The notes under the pieces were generated by a model that was not told the DNA's origin, did no database searches, and saw only the letters and a program-made list of their open reading frames with translations. From Mesostigma viride (lineage: Eukaryota > Streptophyta > Mesostigmatophyceae > Mesostigmatales > Mesostigmataceae): a stretch of 52,059 nucleotides of DNA. Positions 1 through 9,792 of the stretch are shown piece by piece (position 1 is the stretch's first letter; each line of letters begins with the position of its first letter). The stretch spans positions 852,016 through 904,074 of the forward strand of contig RPFO01000188.1 of assembly GCA_009746045.1 (NCBI GenBank), given 5' to 3'. The translations under genes were made by a program, and so were the position numbers.

Positions 1-889
1 AGGCGCTTTCCCCACCGCCGTCCCCAGCCCCAACCACAACCCCCTCGGCGGAAGGCAATTGCAAAGTTTGCTGGCCAGCAGCAATTTCCGAAGAAAAAGC
101 CTCTGACAGGCCGCGGACCGAGACACGGGTCGCCAGTGCCATGCAGCCATCCGGCTCCAACCCAGGGCGCAAGCATCCCCAGGTACGGAGCACCAGCTCG
201 CGCACTGGGCAGACCGGGCGACAAGTGAGCACCTGTCACGGCACCCGGCCCACCAAAGACCCCAAGCTGGGGAAAAGGTGCGGACCGGAGGTAATCATTT
301 TCTTTTCTTTTAGTTAACCGGGCGAGGAACTCACGCCTGGCCGGTTAACAACTGGAAGTCTCACCACTGGCCAAGTGGCCGGTGCAACCAGTGCTTTTGG
401 ATTATGCTCCGCAGCCCCCATAGCTGCGGCTGCCGCCGCAACGACAACGAGCAAAGAAAGAGGCCGACAAACCCAGCCTGAGCGGCTTTTAGTCGCAAAA
501 CCTCCCTTACATATATCCCTAGCTAACTGACGTCATTAAACCCTTATGTTCAGTGATGCTAGTAAGACGCTAGCCGTACGGACCGGGGGTAGAATATCCC
601 GAATCTGCACGGCTAGTATTAAATAATGCGTAGGTTGTTCTTTTCAGGGGCACTGCACCTCACGCCCCGTTCCGCCTGGGTATGATCAACCCAAGCGCGG
701 AACGCACATTTTATTTGATTCATTTTTCAACCATGCACTATACTGCATCTATCACAAGAGCTCTAGCCAAAAAGCTACGAGAAAACACTACGACCTAAGC
801 CGCTCAATCAGCGGCCTCTTGTTCCCGCATTCACGTATAGAAGAAACTCCGTTCAAAGAACCCCGATTTTCAGCACTTTATGGCATCTA
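1..889. other. Gene-free left edge with two short hairpins
   Basis: No convincing coding region is seen. A perfect 9 bp inverted repeat (GTTAACCGG / CCGGTTAAC) lies at 313-321 and 341-349. A second hairpin has arms CGTTCCGC and GCGGAACG at 668-675 and 697-704, with inner arms TGGGT/ACCCA and a short loop. Pyrimidine runs ending in AG at about 300-312 and 639-647 look like splice acceptors, so the 3' part of a gene outside the window could lie here, but no long open frame supports that. Confidence 0.4.
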
Positions 890-1460
890 TGCATATATAA
901 CGACACCAAATGAACTCAGTTGGGCCTGGGACTTTGCACATGTTCTAAACACATTCCATGCAGCATGCCAACAAAGTTTCCTAGGCTGGTTGGATGACAA
1001 ATAGGTGACAAATGCTATAGCATAAATACCCCAAAAATGCATTTTTTCATGGTTTCGTAAGGGTTTTATCACACATATGCATACATAATGACACCAAATG
1101 AACTCAGTCGGAGCTAGAACTTTGCACATGTTCTAAACACATTCCATGCAGCATGACCACAAAGTTTCAGGCTGGTTGGATGACAAAATTGTGACGTACT
1201 GATGCTAGCAAAACAAAACACCCCAAAATGCAGTTTTTCTTGGTTTTCCAAGGGTTCCAACACATGGGTGCCTATATCAATGAACTCAGTTAAGTCTAGA
1301 ACTTTGCACAGCTCACAAAGAACATCTATGTTAACTACCCACAAGAAATTCAGACTGTTTGCATGACAAATAGGTGACAGATGCTAGCAAACATAGCACA
1401 AAAAATGCAGTTCCTAGTAATTGTTTTTCAAGGGTTTCATCCCATATAGTTGCATGTCAA
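890..1460. repeat. Tandem satellite, ~185 bp unit, three copies
   Basis: The word TGAACTCAG recurs at 911, 1099 and 1281, so the unit is about 182-188 bp. Each unit continues with ACTTTGCACA, a GGTTGGATGACAAA-like stretch, a CCCCAAAA-like stretch with ATGCA, and AAGGGTTT or a variant. The first two copies are closer to each other than to the third. The short open frames here on either strand are shared only because the repeats are shared, and do not look like genes. Confidence 0.8.
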
Positions 1461-1633
1461 CCATTCCAGTTTGGAATATATATATAGTCAGGTTCCCAAC
1501 AACACATCTAGATGATATCTTATGTGATATTGCAGGAAGGCAGACTTAGGGGCACACGCCCATGATACAACGTCAACATGTACATCAACAGCACACACGT
1601 AACTAAGCTAATCTTCATAAAAAAAAGCACACC

Positions 1634-1921
1634 TTCCCCACCCACCCACCCACCCACCCACCCACCCACCCACCCACCCACCCACCCACCCACCCACCCA
1701 CCCACCCACCCACCCACCCACCCACCCACCCACCCACCCACCCACCCACCCACCCACCCACCCACCCACCCACCCACCCACCCACGTACCCACCCACCCA
1801 CCCACCCACCCACCCACCCACCCACCCACCCACCCACCCACCCACCCACCCACCACCCACCCACCCACCCACCCACCCACCCACCCACCCACCCACCCAC
1901 CCACCCACCCACCCACCCACC
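1634..1921. repeat. (CCCA)n microsatellite, ~288 bp
   Basis: Nearly pure four-base repeat CCCA/CCAC with one point interruption near 1786 (CCCACGTACCC) and one one-base phase shift near 1852 (CCACCACCC). The complementary strand is (GGGT)n and has dense potential for G-quadruplex formation. Because the array has no stops, every frame is open and would encode periodic Pro-Pro-Thr-His or Gly-Gly-Trp-Val. These are not genes. Confidence 0.97.
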
Positions 1922-2403
1922 CGGGCGTCCCCAACATCTACTGCTCCAATTTAGGTACTTTTGAAATTCCATGCCTGGAGCGCAAAGTTTGCAATATATG
2001 TGCCGTTTGTAGCTCTAGCTCTATAATAACCTGACCAACCCCGCATTCTTCAAAGTAGCACTTGTTGCCTATTCTCAAATGTTATGCGAATCACATGATT
2101 AGGATCTGCTTCACGATTGCTATTGCTCGAGATTCAATTAAGAATGATTGAGATCAATAAATGATGAACCAAATAAACCAAATTAGGCCACTTGACAAGT
2201 TCATGATCCATTTAAATTGTACAATTAAGCGATTAATTAATTCATAAATCATACATTACATGGGATACCCCCGTCGACGAGCTAGTGGTACGTACAATGA
2301 AACATTTGAGTTTGTAACATGTCTCCATGGATATATACATGTATGCTGGACCTCGCGCATCTCAGCCCTCTAAGAAATGTTATTTGAACTCAGGTCTAGA
2401 TCT
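1922..2403. other. AT-rich intergenic sequence
   Basis: No coding region, RNA gene or clear repeat is seen. The stretch is AT-rich and ends at the target site of the next LINE. Confidence 0.5.
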
Positions 2404-2415
2404 AAATATATACAT

Positions 2416-3984
2416 CAACCTCCAGTTGACCCTTGCCAAGTGCGCGGTGTACTCGCCCCAAGGTGATTGCTCCGGCTTTCCGCCCCAGCTCTTGGGCCGG
2501 GACGAGCGCCTCCATGGGTTGGATGTCCTCGGCGTTCCGGTTGGCGACCCCGCGTTTGTCATCGATGCTCTGCGGGCCGCCCTCGAGGCACGCACTGAGG
2601 TACTGCCCTTGATTGCGCGCCTTCATGATTCGCAGACCAAGGGTCTGCTTCTGTGGTTTTGCGCTCACCCTCGCGTCGTTCACTGGCTCCGGGGCGCTCT
2701 TCCGTCTCAGGTCCGGCTGGCCGCCGAGGGCCACGACGAACGCATCCAGTCGGCCTTGGCGCAGCTGGTCCCGGGCCCCGACCTCCCGCCACATGCTATT
2801 CGCATTGCCTCCCTGCCTGCACGGATGGGTGGCTGCGGTCTGACTCGTGCCGCCCGGCTGGCCCCAGCAGCCTTTTTGGGCTCCGTCGCTCAGTCGTGGG
2901 CGGAAAGCTGCCGGCTCCTGCCCCTTTTGGCAACGGCAGCGCCTGACCTCCTGGACCCCAGCAGCCCTTTGCCCTTCGTCACTGCCATCCAGGAGGCCTA
3001 TGCTGAGATCCAGCAGGCCTGTTCTCCCGTCCGTGCCGCTCAGGCGGTACAGCGCCACCTCCCTCGCGGCACTCCCTCGGTCGCCTCCGTTCAATCTCCC
3101 GCCGCATTCCCTGCTCGCGTCATCGATAAACACCAGAAAACCTACGCGGGTATTCTGCACACGGCTGATTGGATTGCTCTTTTCGCGGACCTCAACGCCC
3201 AGGGACGTGCGTGGCTGTTCTCGCTTTCCTTGCGGAGTGTGGGCTCGGCGTACCTTCGTGCTCTTCCCATGGCCCCCCCATTCGCCTTGGCTCCCAGCCA
3301 CTACTCGGTGGCGCTCCGGCACCAGCTATTTGCCCCGCAGCCTCTTGTTCCGGCCGGGCGGCCTTGTGGTAGCTGTGGGCAGCCGCTGGATCCCACGGGG
3401 ACTCACTACCTTGCCTGCATGGGGGGCCAACAGAATCAGAATTGGTATTTGTATTTGCACACTGTCCTCCTGACGGTGGTGCTCGCCATGATTCGGTCGG
3501 TTTTCCCCCACGCGAACATCCGGTCCGAGGATGCGGATGGCGCTGCCTTCTATTCCCCCAACCACCGGCCTGACATCGTGGTGCTGGACTTTGAGGGGGT
3601 GGCCGGCATCTGCTTATTGACGTTTCGGTGGCGCGGCCCTTGGCTCTTAGCCACGTGGCTGGGGCCTCCCTCACGGCAGGTTACACGGCGGACCGGGCGG
3701 AGCGGGCCAAGCTCCTGGCCTACGGCGACGTCGGGCACCATCGTGTGGTGCCCTTTGTCCTGGAGGAGTTTGGGGCCATGGGGCCCCTGACCTCCGCCTT
3801 CTTCAAGGAGTGTTGCCGGCTCCGGGAGGACCGGCTGGACCTGGAGGGCCAGCGGGCCCCATGGTCGGCGCGGACCTGGACGTCATATTGGCGTCAGCGC
3901 CTGTCGGTGGCGCTGACTCGGGCCATGGCTGACATCATGCTCCGCCGTACGCGGGCTGATTTTGCGGTGCAGCAGGGCTATTAG
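2416..3984 (+). pseudogene. LINE ORF fragment: RT thumb plus C-terminal restriction-like endonuclease
   Basis: The open frame enters from the target site, so no genuine start exists. The first part (about 2420-2900) resembles the RT thumb region, with LTLAKC followed by LDVLGVPVG, and further on RMGGCGLTRA. A zinc-binding-like CGSCGQPLDPTGTHYLAC lies at about 3363-3420, followed by RPDIVVLD (about 3566-3590) and, after a frame change, LIDVSVARP (about 3613-3640). Together these fit a PD-(D/E)XK restriction-like nuclease. A one-base frameshift near 3605 separates the upstream frame from the downstream one, which ends at a TAG at 3982-3984. The copy is dead through truncation and frameshift. 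The domain assignment comes from motif reading only. Confidence 0.82.
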
Positions 3985-4117
3985 GTTCCTCCCGTTAGGC
4001 GTTTCCATTGGTCTTATCGTAGTATAGAGCTTTGACATGGCTCTGTATATAGGTTTATAGCTGGGCGTTTGCTTTGGTTTGAGTGATTTCACTCTGCTGT
4101 AAGTAATTATATTTTTA
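2416..4117 (+). mobile_element. 5'-truncated non-LTR retrotransposon (RLE-type LINE), copy 1
   Basis: The insertion is bounded by a perfect 12 bp direct repeat, AAATATATACAT, at 2404-2415 and 4118-4129, which is a target-site duplication. The copy begins inside the reverse transcriptase C-terminal region and runs through the endonuclease region to a 3' end GTAAGTAATTATATTTTTAA with no poly(A) tail. A second, shorter copy with the same 3' end lies at 9169-9432. 5' truncation with variable-length target duplications is the usual outcome of target-primed reverse transcription. The element family shows a restriction-like endonuclease (RLE) layout, with the nuclease at the C-terminus. Confidence 0.9.
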
Positions 4118-4292
4118 AAATATATACATGATCTGGATAATATTATACACTTCCTTAAAAGAGCATGAATCGAGCTTTACAATTCAGGACAAGGAACTCG
4201 TTTGCAAATCACGGCTGAAAGGCAAGTGCTCACAACGAAGCACGTGCTCTCAAGGCTGTCCACCTCGTCCAACCAAGCCCGGGCGAGCTGGC

Positions 4293-7200
4293 CTACTGAA
4301 CAGGTCTCTTCTTGGCCAAGTTCGTGAGCCGTTTCTCGACGTCTGTCGGAATGGTCAAGATGGCCTGGCGATTGTTAGCTGGGTTGACAACAATGGTGTG
4401 TTCGAACCCCGCGTCCATGCACAGGTAGCAATTGACCAAGTTTGGCTGTTCAGGTTGGGCATCGGCGTCCATTTTGAACATCGTCGCCATACCCGGAAAT
4501 CTGTCCCAGTAGCGCACCCCCACCACCCATTGTCCCTTACGGAACAACTCCCTATCGACCTTGCCGTTTCTGTCGGCCACTCGCCTCACGAAAGTAGCGG
4601 CCACCTGATAAGGCTCCTGCAAGACTTCCGCTAGCCAATATGGATGATCTGGATCGTGGGACCCATCACCAGAGTAGGACTCGACGGCAAAAATGTCTCG
4701 CAGCTTCAGTCTCCTTCCCATCATCGTCCTCTCTGCCTGTAGTCTGTTCAGTCGCGTCCCTGCGTGCCCCCCTTGTCCGTTTGGGTTCCTTTGCACTGGC
4801 TCCCCCAGTTTGTGGAGCTTCATCCGAGCACCTCCCACATTCCAGCCGTCCATGTCGGTCCACTCCTTTCGACAATCCCACCACCTTTCCTCGGCGCACG
4901 CACCGCCACAATAGCAGGAATACTGGCGCAGCATTAAGCGCGTCACATTCGACTTGTCCATGCGCCACCAGTGCGCCTTCTTCACTCCTTTGATTTCGCC
5001 GCGCCCTGGGCTGTAAGGAAGCACCTGCGCGTCGAAGACAAGATTTGCACAAGGGAAAGTTGAAGTTACGAGACCATCGAGCTAGTTGTGTTTTATTAAG
5101 CACTCCTGATCGCCAGGACTCCAAGAACGCCCTAGAAACGACGGCCGGCGTAACTATTCCCTGAACGAGGACTGTACACTTAATTACCTCGGGGAACTCG
5201 AAGAAGTTACGCCTGGTCGTTGTGGTCCCGCCCACCGCCCCCGACGCCAGATTCTCCACCAACTGGGCGGCCGTCTGTTTGTCCTGGTTCTCTTCCCTGA
5301 TGTGCCACCTCCTCAACATGCACTTCACAGTCCCACCAGCTCCATCCACCTCCCCCTTTCCGTGCTGCTCCCCAAAGTAATTCCACTCAAATGACTCCAG
5401 GTGCGGATCCTCCGTCAGCAGCCGGGCCATTTCCGCGATCACATTCCTTGACTTGAACTGCATGGAGCAATTGTCCGACCACCCAATGAAGCGCTTCACC
5501 TCTACCCCTTCTGACCGTAGTGTCGCCAGGATTTTGAGGATAGCAAAACGGAGGGCCCGCCCGTCCCTTTTCATTCCGCCCTGTCCGATGAAGTGAAACT
5601 CCCTTCTCACGACCTTTCCCGACGCTGGATCCAAGTAGCGCACGATCCAGGGCATAAGGACGAATGTGACTGGATGCCAATACTGTGCTTGGAGATTGTG
5701 ATAGGTGTAAGACTGGTAGTTCTCGGCGTAATCTGTGTGGCATACAAGGTCCCCCACCCGCATCCTTGAGAGACATTCCTTGGAGGCGTCCGCTTGCCAC
5801 CACGCGTTGAAGCAATGCTGGATGAAGTCCGGCCACTTGTCCACAATCGCCTCCTTTAGCTCCGTTGGTGTGGACTTGACGTCGACTTGCGTCAATCGCT
5901 GCCCACCAGCCTTTGCGATCTCGTCACAGTCGTCCTGCATATGCGCAATGTGCACATACAGAAAAGACATCAACTTCGACCCACCAATGACCTGTAGGAA
6001 GAAAAAAGACAGGACCTCAGGAAAAATTGAAAAAGAAACGCCTTGGGGCGCAACCACTCCACTAAAAATTACCTCTGGCCCAAGAACCTCAGGAAACATT
6101 GCTTAAGAAACGCCTTGGGGCGCAACCACTCCACTAAAAATTACCTCTGGCCCAAGAACCTCAGGAAACATTGCAAAAGAAACGCCTTGGGGCGCAACCA
6201 CTCCACTAAAAATTACCTCTGGCCCAAGAACCGCACCCGGCGGCACATCCTGCATCTCGTATCTGGTCCATGAAATCAGGTGGTTGGAAGCCTCCTCCCG
6301 TTCGCATAACATGAAGTTCCGAATTCCACACTTGGGAGCCCGGCAAGTGCCCAACACACAAGCCTTACGCCGGATCGAGCAAACCCCCAACTCCTCGCCC
6401 AGGTCATGATCGGGCACCCCTTCCTCGTCGTCCAGCACCCTCCCATGCATGGGCAGATCCTCAAGTTCGCCCTGAAAAGGCTGAACCTGCGGCCGCGACG
6501 ACCCCACAGACGACCTCGAACCTCCCCCCTCCCTCATCCCCTCCACCTCACAAGTAAACTTGTTCACCCACTCTGTCGTGTGAGTGGCTTTGAAAATGGA
6601 ACATGTGGGCACGGAGGACCCCACGTCGAGCTGGCTACCATGATCGCACGCGTGGCATTCAGGTCCGCACTCGCATCTGGCATGAAAAGTTGCACGAAAT
6701 TTGGCCAACCCCCCAACCATGGACTGCATGGTAGTGTGGTGCTGGCATGCGCACAAGTTCCGCATTTTCCACCGCCCCTTGACGCATGCGGGCATATGCT
6801 TGCAAAAAGAAGTGTATCCCACATGAACTGTGCTCTTCTGATTCGTGCGAGGCATTGACATCCCCTCCTCCGTCTCCATAATCACCTGATTTCCCCCCCT
6901 CACGCCCTCCTCTCCCTCCACCCCCCCCCCTCCCTAGTGTCCATCCGCCGCGGTGGCTTCAACTCCGGATGGCGGGAAATGAACACTTCGTAAATCTTCG
7001 ACTTGGAGACAGTATAGTAGCGCGCACCCTCCGAAAACGCTAGTGTATGTTTGTAATCCTTTCTTGTCCATTCACAATGAACATCCTTCATGTTCGGAGA
7101 CGCCCGCGTCAAGTTATCATCCCTCCAGCACGCTTGTATCAGGGCAATGACTTCCGTCGGAAGCTCGTCTTTCCTCCTCCTCCTCTCTGGCGCACTCATC

Positions 7201-7715
7201 AAAAGGTCGTCCTCCCCTTCTTCCATTCCATCCCTGTGACCCCGAACAGTTGCGACAAAGCGCCTGTCAATCCCGAACGCGCGCTCCACAATCCTGTCCG
7301 GGACGCCCTCCATTGCCTTCGTAACAAGTCCACACAAGGCCCACCTAAGCCCACGATCCTTCTCAGATGTTCCCAAGTCGCCAAAAGCCTTCTTGATGGT
7401 ATCCCGAAGAGATTCCGCCCAACTTTCAGGAAGCCCGTCGTCACAGTTCTTCCTCTTCTTAATGCCGTTGCTCTCGGCCACCATGGCATTTAGTCTTGAA
7501 GCTGCGCAAGACAGAACCTCCGCGCTCATCTCTGGCGTCCTGTGGTTGTTTGCTTTCACGCGTTCCGCCATGATAGGAAAGATGTCATTGGCAATTTTGT
7601 ACCCCTTGTTCTCGATGTACTTGTCGCTCCGGGGACCGCGAAGTGCAGGCTCCCGGTCGTCCTTGGACAAGGGACGCGAACCGTCGGAAACGGCCCCCCG
7701 CCCCGATTGCGCCAT
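4293..7715 (-). CDS. DDE-type transposase-like protein, intron-containing
   Basis: Four minus-strand open segments (7715-~6925, ~6840-6217, 5991-5188, 5024-4293) read as one protein. The N-terminal part is charged and helical. It is followed by a Cys/His-rich region (CKHMPAC, CACQHH, CECGPECHACDH). The core has CHTDYAEN (Asp codon 5731-5733), WSDNCSMQFKS (Asp codon 5473-5475) and HGKGEVDGAGG (Glu 5350-5352, Asp 5344-5346), a plausible acidic triad. The C-terminal part has CYCGGAC and WWDCR. I chose the ATG at 7715 because the longer open frame to 7850 has only a TTG. The first two segments meet near a 10 bp poly-G tract (6921-6930), so a small intron or a frameshift is possible there. Cut-and-paste transposition is inferred; no terminal inverted repeats or TSD were found and the superfamily is not assigned. 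A domesticated host gene is the alternative. Confidence 0.6.
5025..5187 (-). other. Second intron of the transposase-like gene, carrying the palindromic motif
   Basis: The donor GAG|GTAATTAAG (GT at 5187-5186) and acceptor GCGCAG| (AG at 5026-5025) restore the frame into the C-terminal segment starting VLPYSPGRG. The intron is 163 nt. It contains one full AACGACGGCCGGCGTAACT motif (5137-5155, plus orientation), identical to copies in the upstream array. A shorter relative lies just upstream of the donor, at 5202-5218 on the minus strand. Confidence 0.6.
5992..6216 (-). other. Intron built of three 72 bp tandem repeats with repeated donor sites
   Basis: On the minus strand the intron starts GAG|GTAATT (GT at 6216-6215) and ends CTACAG| (AG at 5993-5992). 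The same GTAATTTTTAG donor recurs at 6144 and 6072, exactly 72 bp apart, because the intron is a tandem repeat. Since 72 is a multiple of three and the first repeat has no stop, use of the second donor would add 24 in-frame residues. The third repeat has a TAA, so the third donor would truncate the protein. Each repeat carries a GTTGCGCC-N4-GGCGTTTC motif resembling the upstream array at 7862-8415. Confidence 0.65.
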
Positions 7716-7861
7716 CAGACTTTGGTCAGACGGCAGCTGATTTTTTTCGCCTCTTAATCCCGCGGCACCGAAAGCCCTGAGGATGAGTAATGATAAATAA
7801 TCACCATTAAAGACACGACGAAAACGATGGGCATCAAACAAGAACGACAAGCGTCATTAAT

Positions 7862-8415
7862 AACGCCGGCCGGCGCAACTGGATACATGTAAACCATACA
7901 AAAGTGATTTTATGAAACACATACAGTTTGTCATTAATAACGACGGCCGGCGTAACTCGGGCGCAATTAAAAACCATTAAGAAGCAACTCAGGATATGCA
8001 GGCAGAAATCCTTCAGGTGTAAAAAAGATGTACAAACACACTTTTGGTAATGGGGCCTGATTGCGCAACTGCAAGATACCATTGGAAACGCCGGCCGGCG
8101 CAACTGGATGCATGTACATAAACCATACAAAAGTGATTTGCACAAAACCCCTACAATTTGTCATGAGTAACGACGGCCGGCGTAACTCGGTTGCATTTGA
8201 AAACCACAAAGAAGCAACTCAGGTAGTGAAGGCGGAAATCCCAGAGGTGATAAAATGTTCACCAACACAAAATGTTGATAAGCGTGCAAGCTTTTGCAAG
8301 TGCGCGCAAGATACCATTGGAAACGCCGGCCGGCGCAACTGGAACACCAAAACAAAAAACTTGATTTGCACGAAACCCATTCAGTTCGTCATGGATAACG
8401 ACGGCCGGCGCAACT
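7862..8415. promoter_or_regulatory. Tandem ~230 bp repeats with paired CGGCCG palindromes upstream of the transposase-like gene
   Basis: Six copies of AACGNCGGCCGGCGYAACT lie at 7862-7880, 7939-7957, 8087-8105, 8169-8187, 8322-8340 and 8397-8415. They are arranged as three pairs: each unit has one AACGCC...GCAACT copy followed 75-82 bp later by one AACGAC...copy, and units repeat every 225-235 bp. The array ends about 150 bp upstream of the chosen ATG at 7715. A promoter/operator array, a subterminal transposase-binding array or a decayed repeat family are all possible. The regulatory role is an inference from position. Confidence 0.5.
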
Positions 8416-9156
8416 TCATGGCACTCACCACTTTCACCAAATGCCATGTCGCCATTATATTGAGGAAAGCGAAGTATGCCCACTTAAAGCTGTGGTCTGC
8501 AGAACATTGACACAAAATATGCATGGTATTTCAAGCAATGAATGCTATGTGTCAGGCATCAATGTCTTTATTGTATCCAAATGTGGTTAGGACGGAGGTT
8601 TACATTGGTTGCTATTTTAAGACAATGGCGTATAACCAAACATTGCACACACTCAAGAGTGTACTTATGCTGAACTGGAAAGGAACAATAAACCCCAATA
8701 AGGTAGATATTTTTCTTTTACATTTTAATTTTTTATATACTAGTTTATATAATATTATATTATATTAATTATATTATGCTATATTATGTTATATGAAATA
8801 ACATTAAAATTAACATAAAATTAAAATTATATATTAATTATAGTATATTATATAATTTATATTATATATTATATTCACGATGCTCTGTGTATTAATGAGA
8901 TATCAGACACACCTACATCACATCGCCTTCGCCTTGATGTTTCCGTTGTATGGGTCCGGTCGGGCGTTGGTAGCTGGTCGACAACAATTCTACATTTCCT
9001 AAAAAAAAATGCGACCGTGCCTACATTCGAAGGCGCGCTGTGGCTGACCTGAACTATCGGTGAACACCTCGGCGTCACTTGACCGGCCTAGGTTGACATT
9101 TCGGCAGAGTAATGCTGCTTAAAGGATCATTGCGTAGTTCGCGCGATTTGGCTCTT
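8416..9156. other. AT-rich spacer, no gene
   Basis: No gene is seen. From about 8701 to 8880 the sequence is almost pure A/T, with repeated TATATTA and TTATATTAT words. From 8880 to 9156 it is mixed composition with no recognised feature. Confidence 0.6.
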
Positions 9157-9168
9157 TATATATGTTTT

Positions 9169-9432
9169 GGTCCCATGGTCGGCGCGGACCTGGACGTCAT
9201 ATTGGCGTCAGCGCTTGTCGGTGGCGCTGACTCGGGCCATGGCTGACATCATGCTCCGCCGTACGCGGGCTGATTTTGCGGTGCAGCAGGGCTATTAGGT
9301 TCCTCCCGTTAGGCGTTTCCATTGGTCTTATCGTAGTATAGAGCTTTGACATGGCTCTGTATATAGGTTTATAGCTGGGCGTTTGCTTTGGTTTGAGTGA
9401 TTTCACTCTGTTGTAAGTAATTATATTTTTAA
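9169..9432 (+). mobile_element. RLE-type LINE, copy 2 (3' end only)
   Basis: This stretch matches the last ~255 bp of the LINE at 2416-4117 with very few differences (for example CGCTTGTCGG for CGCCTGTCGG). It is flanked by a perfect 12 bp duplication TATATATGTTTT at 9157-9168 and 9433-9444. It holds only the last codons of the LINE protein, its TAG stop and the 3' untranslated tail. The near identity of the two copies implies that a full-length relative elsewhere has been active fairly recently. Confidence 0.92.
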
Positions 9433-9444
9433 TATATATGTTTT

Positions 9445-9792
9445 TGGAGACGACGAGCAAGCATCCGATTGGTCAGCCAATTCCTGTCCAGTCCTCGGAC
9501 AGTGTCCAATCCGGTGCTTGGGATCCAGAAAACGTGCTCGAGCCTGGCCACTCTGTCGCGGGCGCCGCGCTAGTGGCGTCGCGCCCAAACCTGACCAGGC
9601 CATAGGAAAGGGCGGGGGCGAATGCAAGAATTATTGTTATATCCTGACCTGTCCTGGGGAAGGTCCGGGGCGAATGCAAGAATTAATATACCTGCGTATG
9701 CAACCAACACGGCCGATCCACATACATAATCCGACTGAGCTGGACGGTACGGACCAAATTTCGGTGCAAATTGAGGCCCAAAAGCTATGTCG
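9445..9792. other. Spacer with a ~57 bp tandem duplication
   Basis: No gene is seen. The word GGGGCGAATGCAAGAATTA occurs near 9613 and 9670 inside two imperfect ~57 bp repeats (about 9592-9695). The sequence ends where the left arm of the large inverted repeat begins. Confidence 0.5.

Noticed and set aside
1520-1972. Open frames of 100-150 codons with Gly-Gly-Trp-Val or Pro-Pro-Thr-His repeats
   Set aside because: They are the stop-free translations of the (CCCA)n microsatellite in every frame.
4128-7740. Plus-strand open frames of 115-168 codons opposite the transposase-like gene
   Set aside because: They are antisense shadows of the minus-strand coding sequence.
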